Assembly: GCA_021324465.1 (NCBI GenBank) | Contig: JAJPJB010000103.1 | Location: 1-64,000 of the forward strand | Length of the DNA: 64,000 nt | Origin: Hyphomicrobiaceae bacterium | GTDB lineage: Bacteria; Pseudomonadota; Alphaproteobacteria; Rhizobiales; Xanthobacteraceae | Direction: 5' to 3' | Part shown: piece by piece, positions 19,973 through 28,581 of the stretch | Layout: each line of letters starts with the position of its first letter | Position numbering within the stretch: the first letter of the stretch is position 1 | Translations under genes and position numbers: made by a program | The notes under the pieces: generated by a model | Seen by the model: only the letters and a program-made list of their open reading frames with translations | What the model was told of the DNA's origin: nothing | Database searches by the model: none

Positions 19973-20941
19973 TCACTCCGCCTTGGCGCCGGAGAATTTC
20001 ACCACTTTCGCCCATTTCTCGGTTTCCGCTGCGATGAATTTCTGGAAATCGGCCGGCGACATCGGCGTCGGCGTGCCGCCAAGGTCGATGAGCCGCGCCT
20101 TGAAAGCCGGATCGGCCAGGCCAGCATTGATCTCGGCGTTGAGCTTATCGATCACGTCGTTCGGCGTATGCGCGGGCGCACCGATGCCGAACCAGGCCGT
20201 CGCTTCATAGCCCGGCAGGAATTCGCCAAGCGGCGGCGTGTCGGGCAGGGCATTGGAGCGCTTGGCGCTCGTCACCGCAAGCGCCCGCAGCTTGCCGGAA
20301 CGGATGAAGTCGAGCGAGGAGGGCAGCGGATTGAACGTGATTTGCACCTGCCCGCTGAGCAGATCGGGAAATTGACTGCTGCGATAGGGCACATGCACCA
20401 ATTTTACGCCGGCCATCATGTTGAAGAGTTCGCCGGCGACATGATTGATGCTGCCGATACCGGGTGACGACATGTTGATCTTGCCCGGATTGGCCTTGGC
20501 ATAGGCGACGAACTCCGCAACGGTCTTGGCCGGAACGGAGGGGTGTACCATCATGACGGCCGGAACGCTGATGATGCTGGCGACCGGGGCGATGTCGCGC
20601 ATGAAATTGAAGTCGAGATTGTCGTAAAGCGACGCATTGATCGCATTGGTTTGGGTGACCCAAAGCAGCGTGTAGCCGTCGGGCGATGAATGCACGACAG
20701 CGTCGGTTGCGACATTGGTGCCGGCGCCGGTGCGATTTTCCACGATGAATTGCTGGCCGAGCCGCCCCGACAGCCATTGCGCGATCAGCCGTCCGGTAAT
20801 GTCGGAAGAGGTGCCGGCTGGGAAGCCGACGAAAAGATGCACTGGCCGCGCCGGATAGGCTTCGGCGCGCCCCAGGCGCACCAGCGCGGACAAAGCCGAG
20901 GCGGCCAGCGTGAGTTTCAGGAAGCCGCGGCGGGCGATCAT
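19973..20941 (-). CDS. Bug/TctC family tripartite-tricarboxylate receptor
   Basis: A 322-residue periplasmic solute-binding protein. The N-terminus ARRGFLKLTLAASALSAL is a twin-arginine-type signal. Family motifs include RPVHLFVGFPAGTSSD, VVENRTGAGTNV-like (VENRTGAGTN), HSSPDGYTLLWV and HVPYRSSQ. Such receptors bind carboxylates and feed TctAB, but no tctA or tctB gene is near, so this is an orphan. Orphan Bug proteins are very numerous in some beta- and alphaproteobacteria. The ligand cannot be told from sequence. Confidence 0.93.
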   Translation of the reverse strand: MIARRGFLKLTLAASALSALVRLGRAEAYPARPVHLFVGFPAGTSSDITGRLIAQWLSGRLGQQFIVENRTGAGTNVATDAVVHSSPDGYTLLWVTQTNAINASLYDNLDFNFMRDIAPVASIISVPAVMMVHPSVPAKTVAEFVAYAKANPGKINMSSPGIGSINHVAGELFNMMAGVKLVHVPYRSSQFPDLLSGQVQITFNPLPSSLDFIRSGKLRALAVTSAKRSNALPDTPPLGEFLPGYEATAWFGIGAPAHTPNDVIDKLNAEINAGLADPAFKARLIDLGGTPTPMSPADFQKFIAAETEKWAKVVKFSGAKAE

Positions 20942-21100
20942 GGCGATTTCCTCAAAATGCGTTGGACGCCTCGGCTGCCAGCGTCCTGTGCTTGTTGCGA
21001 ATGATCCAATAACGTGCCGCTGCCTGACAAGCTCGTTTTTGCCGCAGCGAGGCAGTATCGGCGACGGCGCTCAAGGTAGTTGATTGCGGGCCGCACCTCC

Positions 21101-21195
21101 CGTCATTGCGAAGGGCGACGCGACGAAGCAACAAAGCGACGAAGCGATTCAGTTATTGCACGGCGCCGGATTACGTCGCTTCGCTCGCAATGACG
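21101..21195. repeat. Intergenic inverted repeat element
   Basis: CGTCATTGCG at 21101-21110 is matched by CGCAATGACG at 21186-21195, and the arms extend imperfectly inward with GCGACG and CGTCGCTTCGCTCG. The middle carries short GCGACGAAGC repeats. Elements of the form GTCATTGCGAGCGAAGCGA are abundant between genes in Bradyrhizobium relatives. It lies in the gap before the stop of the secreted protein gene and could form a long hairpin in RNA from either strand. Confidence 0.7.
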
Positions 21196-21204
21196 ATCCG
21201 CTTC

Positions 21205-22317
21205 TCAGCCCTTCTGCTGCGCCGTGATTTCGTTGAACTTCGTCAGCGCACGCCGGAATATGTCGTTGAACAGCCACATCGCATCGAGAATTTCGCGGTA
21301 GGTGGCAGACGTTTTGGCCCGGTCGGCCTTGCCGAACGTAAAGATGCTGTTGTTGCGCAGATAGCCCATGATACGCGGATCGGAGACTCTATATCCGCTC
21401 ACATTGCCGGACTGGATTGCAGCCGTGGTAGGGCCGGGAATGATCTGGATGAGCTCGAACAATTTCATCTGGTCGATCGGATCCGGCAGCGCCTTGGCGA
21501 TTGCCGGTATCTGCCGGAACAGCGCAGCATGCGCGTTCATCAGACCGTCGCGCACCGCGGTCCAATGGTTGAAGCGATGATCAAGATGAGCGGCGCGTGC
21601 CTCTTCTTTGGCGTCACGCGCGATCAGCGCCGGATCGAAAGCGGCGATTGCGCCTTTGACCGCGGCCCATTTGCGCTGACCGATCTGGTCCTCGGACTCG
21701 CCGGTCTGGAAGCTGCCCTTATAGGTGTTCGAGCGCGCATTGCCGATGTTTTGATGGCCATTGGTCTCGGCGAAGAACAGGCCGAGGCTGATGCGGCCGG
21801 CCGCTTGCGCTGTTGCCAGATCGAGGCCCTGCGCGCGGGCGATGGCCGTGCCAAGGCGGACCACGTCTTCAAATGGGGTCGGTGAATCCTGCGCGTTGGC
21901 CGGCGGCGCCTGCATGATCGTGAACAGGCGCGAATATTCGTCGAGCAAGGGCTCGTTATCGGCATCGAGATAGGCCGCAGGTATGCCGAACTTGTTCGGC
22001 CGGCCGATCTTCGAGGGCAGCACGTCGGTCAGGTCCTTGTAGGTGCTGATCATCGTGTTGCGCGCGAGATAAAGCGCCTGCCCGGGCAAATCCGGCAGCG
22101 GTTGATGCGCCGCGATCTGCGCGCTCCGCTCTTCCAGCACGGATTTGAATTGCTTCACCGCATTCTCGTACGCGGTCAGCGCCAGCGATTGCGCGCTCGT
22201 GAGCGTCTCTCCTGCGGCGGCCGCGAGACGGCCGGCGGCGCCGATGCTGATCGGAAGCATGAGGGCCATCGGCAACATGCGCGCGATGAGGGGCATTGAT
22301 GAACGTGGCCAAGACAT
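21205..22317 (-). CDS. Secreted protein of unknown function with a lysozyme-like motif
   Basis: A 370-residue protein. A hydrophobic N-terminus (about residues 8-35) looks like a signal peptide. I do not recognise a named family. Residues 176-206 read ISLGLFFAET, NGHQNIGNARSNTYK and GSFQTG: a hydrophobic helix ending in Glu184, then an N/G-rich loop and a G-x-F-Q motif about 20 residues later. This order resembles the catalytic Glu and 'GLMQ' motifs of lysozyme-fold transglycosylases, so a cell-wall activity is possible but unproved. The rest is mostly helical. Several Met codons near the start make the exact start uncertain. It is not in an obvious operon. Confidence 0.75.
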   Translation of the reverse strand: MSWPRSSMPLIARMLPMALMLPISIGAAGRLAAAAGETLTSAQSLALTAYENAVKQFKSVLEERSAQIAAHQPLPDLPGQALYLARNTMISTYKDLTDVLPSKIGRPNKFGIPAAYLDADNEPLLDEYSRLFTIMQAPPANAQDSPTPFEDVVRLGTAIARAQGLDLATAQAAGRISLGLFFAETNGHQNIGNARSNTYKGSFQTGESEDQIGQRKWAAVKGAIAAFDPALIARDAKEEARAAHLDHRFNHWTAVRDGLMNAHAALFRQIPAIAKALPDPIDQMKLFELIQIIPGPTTAAIQSGNVSGYRVSDPRIMGYLRNNSIFTFGKADRAKTSATYREILDAMWLFNDIFRRALTKFNEITAQQKG

Positions 22318-22498
22318 GGAAGTTCCTCACCTGAATTGATCTTGCCGGCGCGACACTGCCGCAGCATTCCCGCCTTGGCGAGGTCAAAGAGCAGGTCTAG
22401 ATTTTACGGCAAGGACATTGGTGGGGATCGCCCGACCAGTCTTATGGAGGCTTACGAGCAGTCGGGTACCCCAAGAGGAAAAGCGAGGAGGGAACCCA

Positions 22499-22738
22499 AT
22501 GCGCTATAAGGTCAGAAATGTTGCCGCGCTTCAGGTCGCTCTCGGCGGTTTGCCCGACAGCATGCATGTCGAGGCGGACCAGGACGTCGGGCTGTCGGCA
22601 AAGACGGTCGGCGAGCTTCGCAGCCTGACGACTTGGCCCGAGAATTTGGCGCTCACCACACCGCCGGAGCCTGGTCCCGACAGTGCAATAAGGATAGGGA
22701 AGGCGAGTGGCGGCAAACGGGCTACGCCCAAGCCGTGA
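22499..22738 (+). CDS. Small protein of unknown function
   Basis: A 79-residue frame beginning MRYKVRNVAALQVALGGLPD. A very strong ribosome site (GAGGAGGG) lies seven bases before the ATG at 22499, which is the best support for the gene. The C-terminus is basic (GGKRATPKP). After its TGA the same frame continues for 17 more sense codons encoding a collagen-like glycine pattern before the next TGA at 22790-22792. The family is unknown. Confidence 0.6.
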   Translation: MRYKVRNVAALQVALGGLPDSMHVEADQDVGLSAKTVGELRSLTTWPENLALTTPPEPGPDSAIRIGKASGGKRATPKP

Positions 22739-22748
22739 CCCGGCTTAG

Positions 22749-22819
22749 GTGGCCCGAGTGGTCCAAGTGGCGCGAGTGGTCCAGGTGGTTGAAGGGGCCA
22801 AGTGGCCAACTGGCCCAAG
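22749..22819. repeat. Degenerate 9-bp tandem repeats, GTGGTCCAA-like
   Basis: About eight consecutive units: GTGGCCCGA, GTGGTCCAA, GTGGCGCGA, GTGGTCCAG, GTGGTTGAA, GGGGCCAA, GTGGCCAAC, TGGCCCAAG. One unit is 8 bases long. Read in the frame of the upstream small gene, the first five units encode a Gly-Pro-Ser-like pattern. The repeat lies between two small unknown genes. Confidence 0.8.
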
Positions 22820-22867
22820 CGCATGTCTGCGCGCGTGCCCTAACCGAAGCTGAGACGGAGATTGTTC

Positions 22868-23185
22868 GTGCCGCACTCTGATCACGGTGACTCTGAGCCG
22901 GCGGGCACGGACGTCGTCCGGGCGCGCGCGAGCCTGCCCGGCGTCGACATCGAGATCACGCACCGGCCGGCGATCGAAGGCGAGGCGGAACAGCTTTCCA
23001 TCCATTTGCGGGCGGCGCCATCCTTCGAGGCCTTCGGCCGCGCGCTCGGTGCCACGGATCCATTCACGCTCTGGGCGCACAGCGCGCAACTCGCCTGGTT
23101 CCCCTGGCTTGAGGCCGCGCGCACGCTCGCGTTGCCATGGGCGCTGGCCCTGCCGCGACCTCGCGAAGAGCCTGAGCGGCGCTAG
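22868..23185 (+). CDS. Small protein of unknown function
   Basis: A 105-residue frame starting at GTG 22868, with GGAG eight bases upstream. The middle is a plausible folded domain (VDIEITHRPAIEGEAEQLSIH), followed by an aromatic, probably amphipathic helix (DPFTLWAHSAQLAWFPWLEAA) and a Pro/Arg tail. The helix recalls short phasin-like or surface-seeking segments, but that is only an impression. It is convergent with the slipin gene. Confidence 0.5.
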   Translation: MPHSDHGDSEPAGTDVVRARASLPGVDIEITHRPAIEGEAEQLSIHLRAAPSFEAFGRALGATDPFTLWAHSAQLAWFPWLEAARTLALPWALALPRPREEPERR

Positions 23186-23218
23186 CTGATCCGACCCGAG
23201 TGAACGTGCGCGCGGTGA

Positions 23219-23974
23219 TCATCCGCGTTGCGCTATCGCCGAGAATGCCTGCATCAGCTCCATCGGGAAGGGGAACACGATCAGCGATGAGCGTTCGCTG
23301 GCGATGTCGAACAGTGTGCCGAGGTAGCGCAGCTGCATCGCCTGCGGCACGTCGGCGAGAATGCGCGCCGCATCGACGAGCTTCTGTGCGGCCTGCTGCT
23401 CGCCTTCCGCATTGATGATCTTGGCGCGGCGTTCGCGCTCGGCCTCGGCCTGCCGGGCAATGGCGCGGACCATGCTCTCGTCGAGATCAATGCGCTTGAG
23501 CTCGACGGTGGAAACTTTGATGCCCCAGCCTTCGGTCTGCTTGTCGAGCACATCCTGGATGTCGGCATTGAGCTTGTCGCGCTCTGACAGCATCTGGTCG
23601 AGATCGTGTTTGCCCAGAACCCAGCGCAGCGTAGTCTGCGCGAGCTGGCTCGTTGCCGCCAGATAATTGCTGACCTGGATGATCGCGCGCTCCGCATCGA
23701 CCACGCGGAAATAGATGACGGCGCTGACCTTGACCGAGACGTTGTCGCGGGAGATCACGTCCTGCGGCGGAATCTCGTCGACGACCACGCGCAGATCGAC
23801 ACGCACCATCTGCTGCACGAACGGCACCAGCAGAAAGAGGCCGGGGCCCTTGGTGCCGGTATAGCGGCCGAGCGTGAACACGACGCCGCGCTCATATTCG
23901 CGCAGGATGCGGATCGAAGCGTAGATGAAGATCAAGACCAATACGGCAATGACGATGACAACCGTTAAAAACAT
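23219..23974 (-). CDS. Slipin, SPFH/Band 7 family protein
   Basis: A 251-residue stomatin/slipin homologue. One N-terminal membrane helix (about residues 1-22) is followed by the Band 7 domain ([40 protein letters not shown]) and a coiled helix rich in Ala, Glu and Arg ([21 protein letters not shown] in outline). Slipins form oligomeric scaffolds in membranes and are usually paired with an NfeD protease. The nfeD gene ends 11 bases upstream and GGGAG precedes this start, so they form an operon. Confidence 0.95.
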   Translation of the reverse strand: MFLTVVIVIAVLVLIFIYASIRILREYERGVVFTLGRYTGTKGPGLFLLVPFVQQMVRVDLRVVVDEIPPQDVISRDNVSVKVSAVIYFRVVDAERAIIQVSNYLAATSQLAQTTLRWVLGKHDLDQMLSERDKLNADIQDVLDKQTEGWGIKVSTVELKRIDLDESMVRAIARQAEAERERRAKIINAEGEQQAAQKLVDAARILADVPQAMQLRYLGTLFDIASERSSLIVFPFPMELMQAFSAIAQRG

Positions 23975-23985
23975 GGCAGTGCTCC

Positions 23986-25347
23986 CTAGATCCGTTTGGC
24001 GTCCTCGACCTGAAGGACAAGGCCGTCGCGGCCGACGATCTTGACGCGACGTCCGGCGGCAAGCGACGCATTCGAGCGCGCCAGCCAGATCTCGCCGCTG
24101 ACCCGCACGCGGCCTTCGGCCCCTTGCCAGGACACGATCTCGGCCTCTGCGCCGATGAGCGCCTCGCTTCCGGTCACCACCGGCTTGCGCCGCGAGCGCA
24201 GCAGCGCCGCGAGCACCACAACCAGCAGCAGTCCGCTCGCGATCGCGGCGCCGATGATCACACCGGCGGACAGCGTCAAACCCGGCACTTGCACGGGGAA
24301 CATCATCAGTGCGCCGACCACAAAGGCGGCGATGCCGCCGACGCCGAGCGCACCGAAGGCGCCGATATGCGCTTCGGCGATCATCAGTGCGACGCCGAGC
24401 AGCACCAAGGCGGCGCCGGCGTAATTGATCGGGATGAAGGCAAGCCCGTAGAGCGCGACGAGAAGACTGATGGCGCCGATGGTCCCCGGCGCGACCGCGC
24501 CCGGATTGAGGAATTCGAAGATCAGCCCGTAAATGCCGATCAGCATCAGGATGAAGGCGACGTTTGGATCGGTCACGAGCGCAAGGAGTTCGGTGCGCCA
24601 GTCAGGCGGGACGGTGGTCACGACGAGGTCGACGGTCGCCAGCCGCTGTGGCTTGCCGGCGACCGTGACCGTGCGCCCGTCAACCTTGCGCAAAAGATCG
24701 GGGACGTCGTCGGCGATCACGTCGATGACATGAAGCGAAAGCGCCTCGGCGGCGGGCAGGCTCGCGGCAGAGCGCACTGCATCCGCCGCCCAGTCGGCGT
24801 TGCGACCGTTGACCGCCGCAAGGCCGCGAATATAGGCGATGGCGTCGTTGACGATCTTGCGAGTCTCGGTGTCGGCCGGCTCGGTCGATTTGTCCTGCTT
24901 TTGTTGTTGCTTTTGGTCGGATGGCAGCAGCGGGTTGCCGCCGAGCTGGACCGGCGTGGCGGCGCCGATATTGGTGCCGGGCGCCATGGCGGCGATTGCG
25001 CTGGCATAGGCGATATAGGTGCCGGCGCTGGCGGCGCGCGCGCCATTGGGCGCGACATAAGTGACGACCGGCACCCGCGAGGCCAGGATGGCGCTGATGA
25101 TCTTGCGCATCGAGGAATCGAGACCGCCTGGCGTGTTCATGCGCAGGATGACAATCCCAACCTGGCCGGGCTTCGCCGCCTCCAGCTCGCGCACGACATA
25201 ATCGGCAAGCGGTGGACCAATGGCGCCGTCGACTTCAAGCACAACCGCGCGCTCGCCGGCCGCGGCCGGCGTCGTTAGCACAAGCCCCGCCGAGGCGGCG
25301 GCCAAAGCCGCTGCTACGAGCATCCGAGCTGCGCGCAATCGCAACAT
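23986..25347 (-). CDS. nfeD: NfeD family membrane-bound serine protease (ClpP class)
   Basis: A 453-residue NfeD1b-type protein. An N-terminal signal sequence is followed by a ClpP-like protease domain with MNTPGGL (about 71-76), the nucleophile Ser107 in [13 protein letters not shown], and Lys164 in [16 protein letters not shown], which together match the Ser-Lys dyad described for archaeal homologues. Four to five membrane helices follow (about 240-385), and the C-terminus is an OB-fold NfeD domain ([13 protein letters not shown] to the end). Known members cleave the C-terminus of stomatin; the partner slipin gene follows immediately. Confidence 0.94.
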   Translation of the reverse strand: MLRLRAARMLVAAALAAASAGLVLTTPAAAGERAVVLEVDGAIGPPLADYVVRELEAAKPGQVGIVILRMNTPGGLDSSMRKIISAILASRVPVVTYVAPNGARAASAGTYIAYASAIAAMAPGTNIGAATPVQLGGNPLLPSDQKQQQKQDKSTEPADTETRKIVNDAIAYIRGLAAVNGRNADWAADAVRSAASLPAAEALSLHVIDVIADDVPDLLRKVDGRTVTVAGKPQRLATVDLVVTTVPPDWRTELLALVTDPNVAFILMLIGIYGLIFEFLNPGAVAPGTIGAISLLVALYGLAFIPINYAGAALVLLGVALMIAEAHIGAFGALGVGGIAAFVVGALMMFPVQVPGLTLSAGVIIGAAIASGLLLVVVLAALLRSRRKPVVTGSEALIGAEAEIVSWQGAEGRVRVSGEIWLARSNASLAAGRRVKIVGRDGLVLQVEDAKRI

Positions 25348-25499
25348 GCCATCGACTTCCGGCCGGCCAGACCATGGCGATGGGTTGATTCTATGCCACG
25401 GCGGGCTTCACCGCTATCGCGGTGAAGCGTGGAGAAAAGCGCCTGTCGAACGAGCAAATAGTCGAAGGGAACGGCTATTATAGCCCCGGCATACAACCA

Positions 25500-26648
25500 T
25501 TAGTCCCGCTCGATGGTCGCGACCCTGCCTCTCTCGATGGCAAGCGCAAGCTTGCCGCGCTTGAGCGCCAGCGCCTTCTCGCCGAAAAGTTCGCGGCGCC
25601 AGCCGCGCAGCGCCTGGACGTTGGCATTGTCGTCGGCGGCAATGCGCTCGAGATCCTCGACTGTGGCGATCACCTTGGCGGCGACGTGATGGCGTTCGGA
25701 GATCATGCGCAACAGCACTTTGAGAAGCTCGACCGTGGCCGCGCCGTTTGGCGCCGGCGGGATGCGCGTCTGGATCGGCAATGTTTTTGGATCGCGCTCC
25801 AAACCGCGCTTTACCGCTGCGATGATGGCTTCGCCCCAGCGCGAGCGTTCGAATCCTTTCGGCAGTGAGCGCAGGCTCTTGAGCTTCTCGATCGTGGTCG
25901 GCGCCTGTACGGCGATGTCGCCGATCACATCGTCCTTGAGCACGCGCGCGCGCGGCACGTCGCGCGACTGCGCCTCACGCTCGCGCCAGGCGGCGACCTC
26001 GATGAGCACGGCGAGCTCCTTGGGCTTGCGCACGCGCGTCTTCAGCCGCTGCCAAGCGCTTTCTGGATCGAGGCGGTAGGTCTCGGGCGAGGTCAGTACG
26101 CGCATCTCGTCCTGCACCCAATCGACGCGGCCACGGCGCTCGAGATCGTCGACCAGGGCGTGATAGACATCGCGCAGATGCGTCACGTCGGAGATCGCAT
26201 AGCGCAATTGCGCCTCCGACAGCGGCCGGTGCGTCCAATCGGTGAATCGGTGCGACTTGTCGAGCGTGTCGCCGGTGATGCGCTGCACGAGCTGATCGTA
26301 GGAAATGGAATCGCCATAGCCCAGCACCATCGCGGCAACCTGGGTATCGAAGATCGGCCGCGGAATAAGCTTTGCCGCGTGCCAGACGATTTCGATGTCC
26401 TGACGCGCGGCGTGAAACACTTTCATGACCTTCTCGTTCGCCATCAGCGCATAGAAGGGCGCCAGATCGATGCCGGGCGCCAGCGCGTCGATGACGCAGG
26501 CCTCCTCTGCCGAGGCGATCTGCGCGACGCACAGCAGCGGGTAATAAGTGGTCTCGCGCAGGAATTCGGTATCCACCGTTACGAAAGGCTGCGCAGCCAT
26601 CCGGCCGCAGACGGCCGCAAGGTCAGACGTCGTCGCAATCGGCTGCAT
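25500..26648 (-). CDS. rnd: Ribonuclease D
   Basis: A 382-residue 3'-5' exoribonuclease for tRNA 3' maturation. The DEDDy catalytic set is visible: Asp26 and Glu28 in VTVDTEFL, an Asp in [11 protein letters not shown], and Tyr and Asp in [11 protein letters not shown]. Two HRDC-like helical domains follow. [10 protein letters not shown] at 26648 matches the usual N-terminus, although the frame also has an ATG at 26678; neither has a strong ribosome site. It lies 95 bases downstream of the ThDP enzyme gene on the same strand. Confidence 0.95.
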   Translation of the reverse strand: MQPIATTSDLAAVCGRMAAQPFVTVDTEFLRETTYYPLLCVAQIASAEEACVIDALAPGIDLAPFYALMANEKVMKVFHAARQDIEIVWHAAKLIPRPIFDTQVAAMVLGYGDSISYDQLVQRITGDTLDKSHRFTDWTHRPLSEAQLRYAISDVTHLRDVYHALVDDLERRGRVDWVQDEMRVLTSPETYRLDPESAWQRLKTRVRKPKELAVLIEVAAWREREAQSRDVPRARVLKDDVIGDIAVQAPTTIEKLKSLRSLPKGFERSRWGEAIIAAVKRGLERDPKTLPIQTRIPPAPNGAATVELLKVLLRMISERHHVAAKVIATVEDLERIAADDNANVQALRGWRRELFGEKALALKRGKLALAIERGRVATIERD

Positions 26649-26743
26649 GGAAACAGAAATGGAGGGATCGGAAAGCATTCAGAGCAGCAGTGTCGTTCAT
26701 GTCCAACGGGCGTGGCAAGTCCGCCGGCAAACTGAAATTGCGG

Positions 26744-28405
26744 CTATTGGCCTCTGACCCGGCCCATCATGATGAATTCCCACGGGCTCGGCAGCTCCCC
26801 GACCGGCACTTCGATCAGGGTCGGGCCGTCGCGGCGCGCAAAGGCGCGGCGCAGCGTCTGCCGCAGCTGCTCGGGACTCTTGGCGCGGATCGCTTCGGCG
26901 CCAAAGCTCTTGGCGAAGGCGACAAAATCGGGATTGGCCAAATCGCTGCCGATCAACCGGTTGCCATAGACTTGCTGCTGGATGCGGCGGACATTGCCGT
27001 AGGCACCGTCGTTGAACACGACCGTCACCAGCGGAATGCGGTGGCGGATCGCGGTCGCCATTTCGCTTGCGGTGAACATGAAGCCGCCGTCGCCCGAGAT
27101 GGAGAGAACCGGCACATCGGGGCGGGCATGTTGCGCGCCTAGCGCCGTGGCAAAGCCCCAGCCGAGATTGTCCTGATAGCCCGGCGAGAGAAATGTGCGC
27201 GGCTTATAGACTGGAAAAAGCAGCCGCGCCGCGAAGCCGAGTTGCGTGACCTCGTCCACATAGATGCCGTCCTCCGGCAATTCGGCGCGTATCGCCTCGA
27301 GATAGGCGACCTGTGGTGCGAGCTTTTCCTGCAGGCGCTTGCGCCAGGCGGCTTGGCGTTCGTTCATCTCCGCCTTGCGCAAAGGGCGCTTTGAGTTGCG
27401 CGCCGGCAGCTCCGCCAACAGGCGCTGCAGAATGGGCTTGGCATCGCCGATCAGCGCAACAGCCGCCCGATGGACACGATTCGGCTCGCTGGCGTCCGCA
27501 TCGACGCGGACAATGGCGAGCTCGCGGTCGATGCCCCATTGGCTCATTTGCAGGTGCAGCCGGGTTCCAACCGCCAGCACGGCATCGGCCTCCCCCCACA
27601 GATCGCGGCCGAGGGGCAATGTGACGCTGAGCGGATCGCGGCTGTCGAGCACGCCGCGGCCGCGGCGGTAGCCGAGCACGGGCGCCTGCAGCATGGCGGA
27701 AAGTGCGGTGATTTCCTCGCTGGCGTCTTGCGCGCCGCCGCCGCAGACGATCATCGGCCGTCTGGCCGCGCCAAGCCGTTTTGCCGCCCGCCGGATTGCG
27801 TCCATGTCGATCTTTGCGGCCGGGACCGGCAGTGGCGCCTGCAGCTTGACCCGGCCCGATTTGCCCCACACGTCGATGGCGCATTCGAGCGCCGCCGGTC
27901 CGGGCCTGCCGATGCGCATCGCGCGTAACGCCACGGCCGTGGTGCGCGAGGCCTGCTCCGGCTTGCGAATGAGCGCGCAATGATCGACCAGGCGGGCGAC
28001 AATGCCGGCCTGGTCGCGGATCTCGTGCAAATGGCCAAGCGACCTGTGGATGTCGGCTGCAGGAATCTGGCCGATCAGTGCCAAAACCGGAGCGTTCATG
28101 GAAAAGGCCGTGAGCAGCGCCGCCGATGAATTGAGCAGACCCGGGCCGGGGACGACCGCATAAGCTTGCGGCTTGCCGGTGGCGAGCGCGGCGCCAAGCG
28201 CCATATAGGCGGCGCCTTGCTCGTGCCGGGTATGCACGGTGCGCAGTCGATCGCTGAACTTGAACAGCGCTTCAAACAGCAGATCGTTCTGCACGCCCGG
28301 CAGCACATAGACCGTGTCGAGGCCATGGCCGATCAGGGTCGCGACGACCGCTTCGGCCGTCGTCATGGTATCTGCCGCCTCGGCAGGCTTGGGTATCCGC
28401 TGCAT
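26744..28405 (-). CDS. Thiamine diphosphate-dependent enzyme, acetolactate synthase-like
   Basis: A 553-residue ThDP enzyme with the N-terminal pyrimidine-binding domain (catalytic Glu62 in RHEQGAAYMA), a central domain with MIVCGGGAQDAS, and a C-terminal pyrophosphate domain with the GDG...N motif (GDGGFMFTASEMATAI, then VVFNDGAYGN). The start at 28405 is supported by AAGGAA and by the family N-terminus; the frame extends to 28555 without homology. It resembles IlvB-like and benzoylformate-decarboxylase-like proteins, not clearly true IlvB: no ilvN is adjacent. The reaction is therefore unassigned. It is divergent from aspS. Confidence 0.88.
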   Translation of the reverse strand: MQRIPKPAEAADTMTTAEAVVATLIGHGLDTVYVLPGVQNDLLFEALFKFSDRLRTVHTRHEQGAAYMALGAALATGKPQAYAVVPGPGLLNSSAALLTAFSMNAPVLALIGQIPAADIHRSLGHLHEIRDQAGIVARLVDHCALIRKPEQASRTTAVALRAMRIGRPGPAALECAIDVWGKSGRVKLQAPLPVPAAKIDMDAIRRAAKRLGAARRPMIVCGGGAQDASEEITALSAMLQAPVLGYRRGRGVLDSRDPLSVTLPLGRDLWGEADAVLAVGTRLHLQMSQWGIDRELAIVRVDADASEPNRVHRAAVALIGDAKPILQRLLAELPARNSKRPLRKAEMNERQAAWRKRLQEKLAPQVAYLEAIRAELPEDGIYVDEVTQLGFAARLLFPVYKPRTFLSPGYQDNLGWGFATALGAQHARPDVPVLSISGDGGFMFTASEMATAIRHRIPLVTVVFNDGAYGNVRRIQQQVYGNRLIGSDLANPDFVAFAKSFGAEAIRAKSPEQLRQTLRRAFARRDGPTLIEVPVGELPSPWEFIMMGRVRGQ

Positions 28406-28581
28406 GCTCGTTCCTTGCGGCAGGGAATCAGCAGATTGGGACGCATCTGTCGAGGCTTGCTTGGCGGCGCTTGGCCGCCCCCGCAGTCGGCCCTTGGCCG
28501 AAAAATCGGCCCCGCTTGACAAGGCGGCACAACGCATGTGCTTGTGCGCCACCATTTCCCGGCATTGGCGGAATTTGAGGC

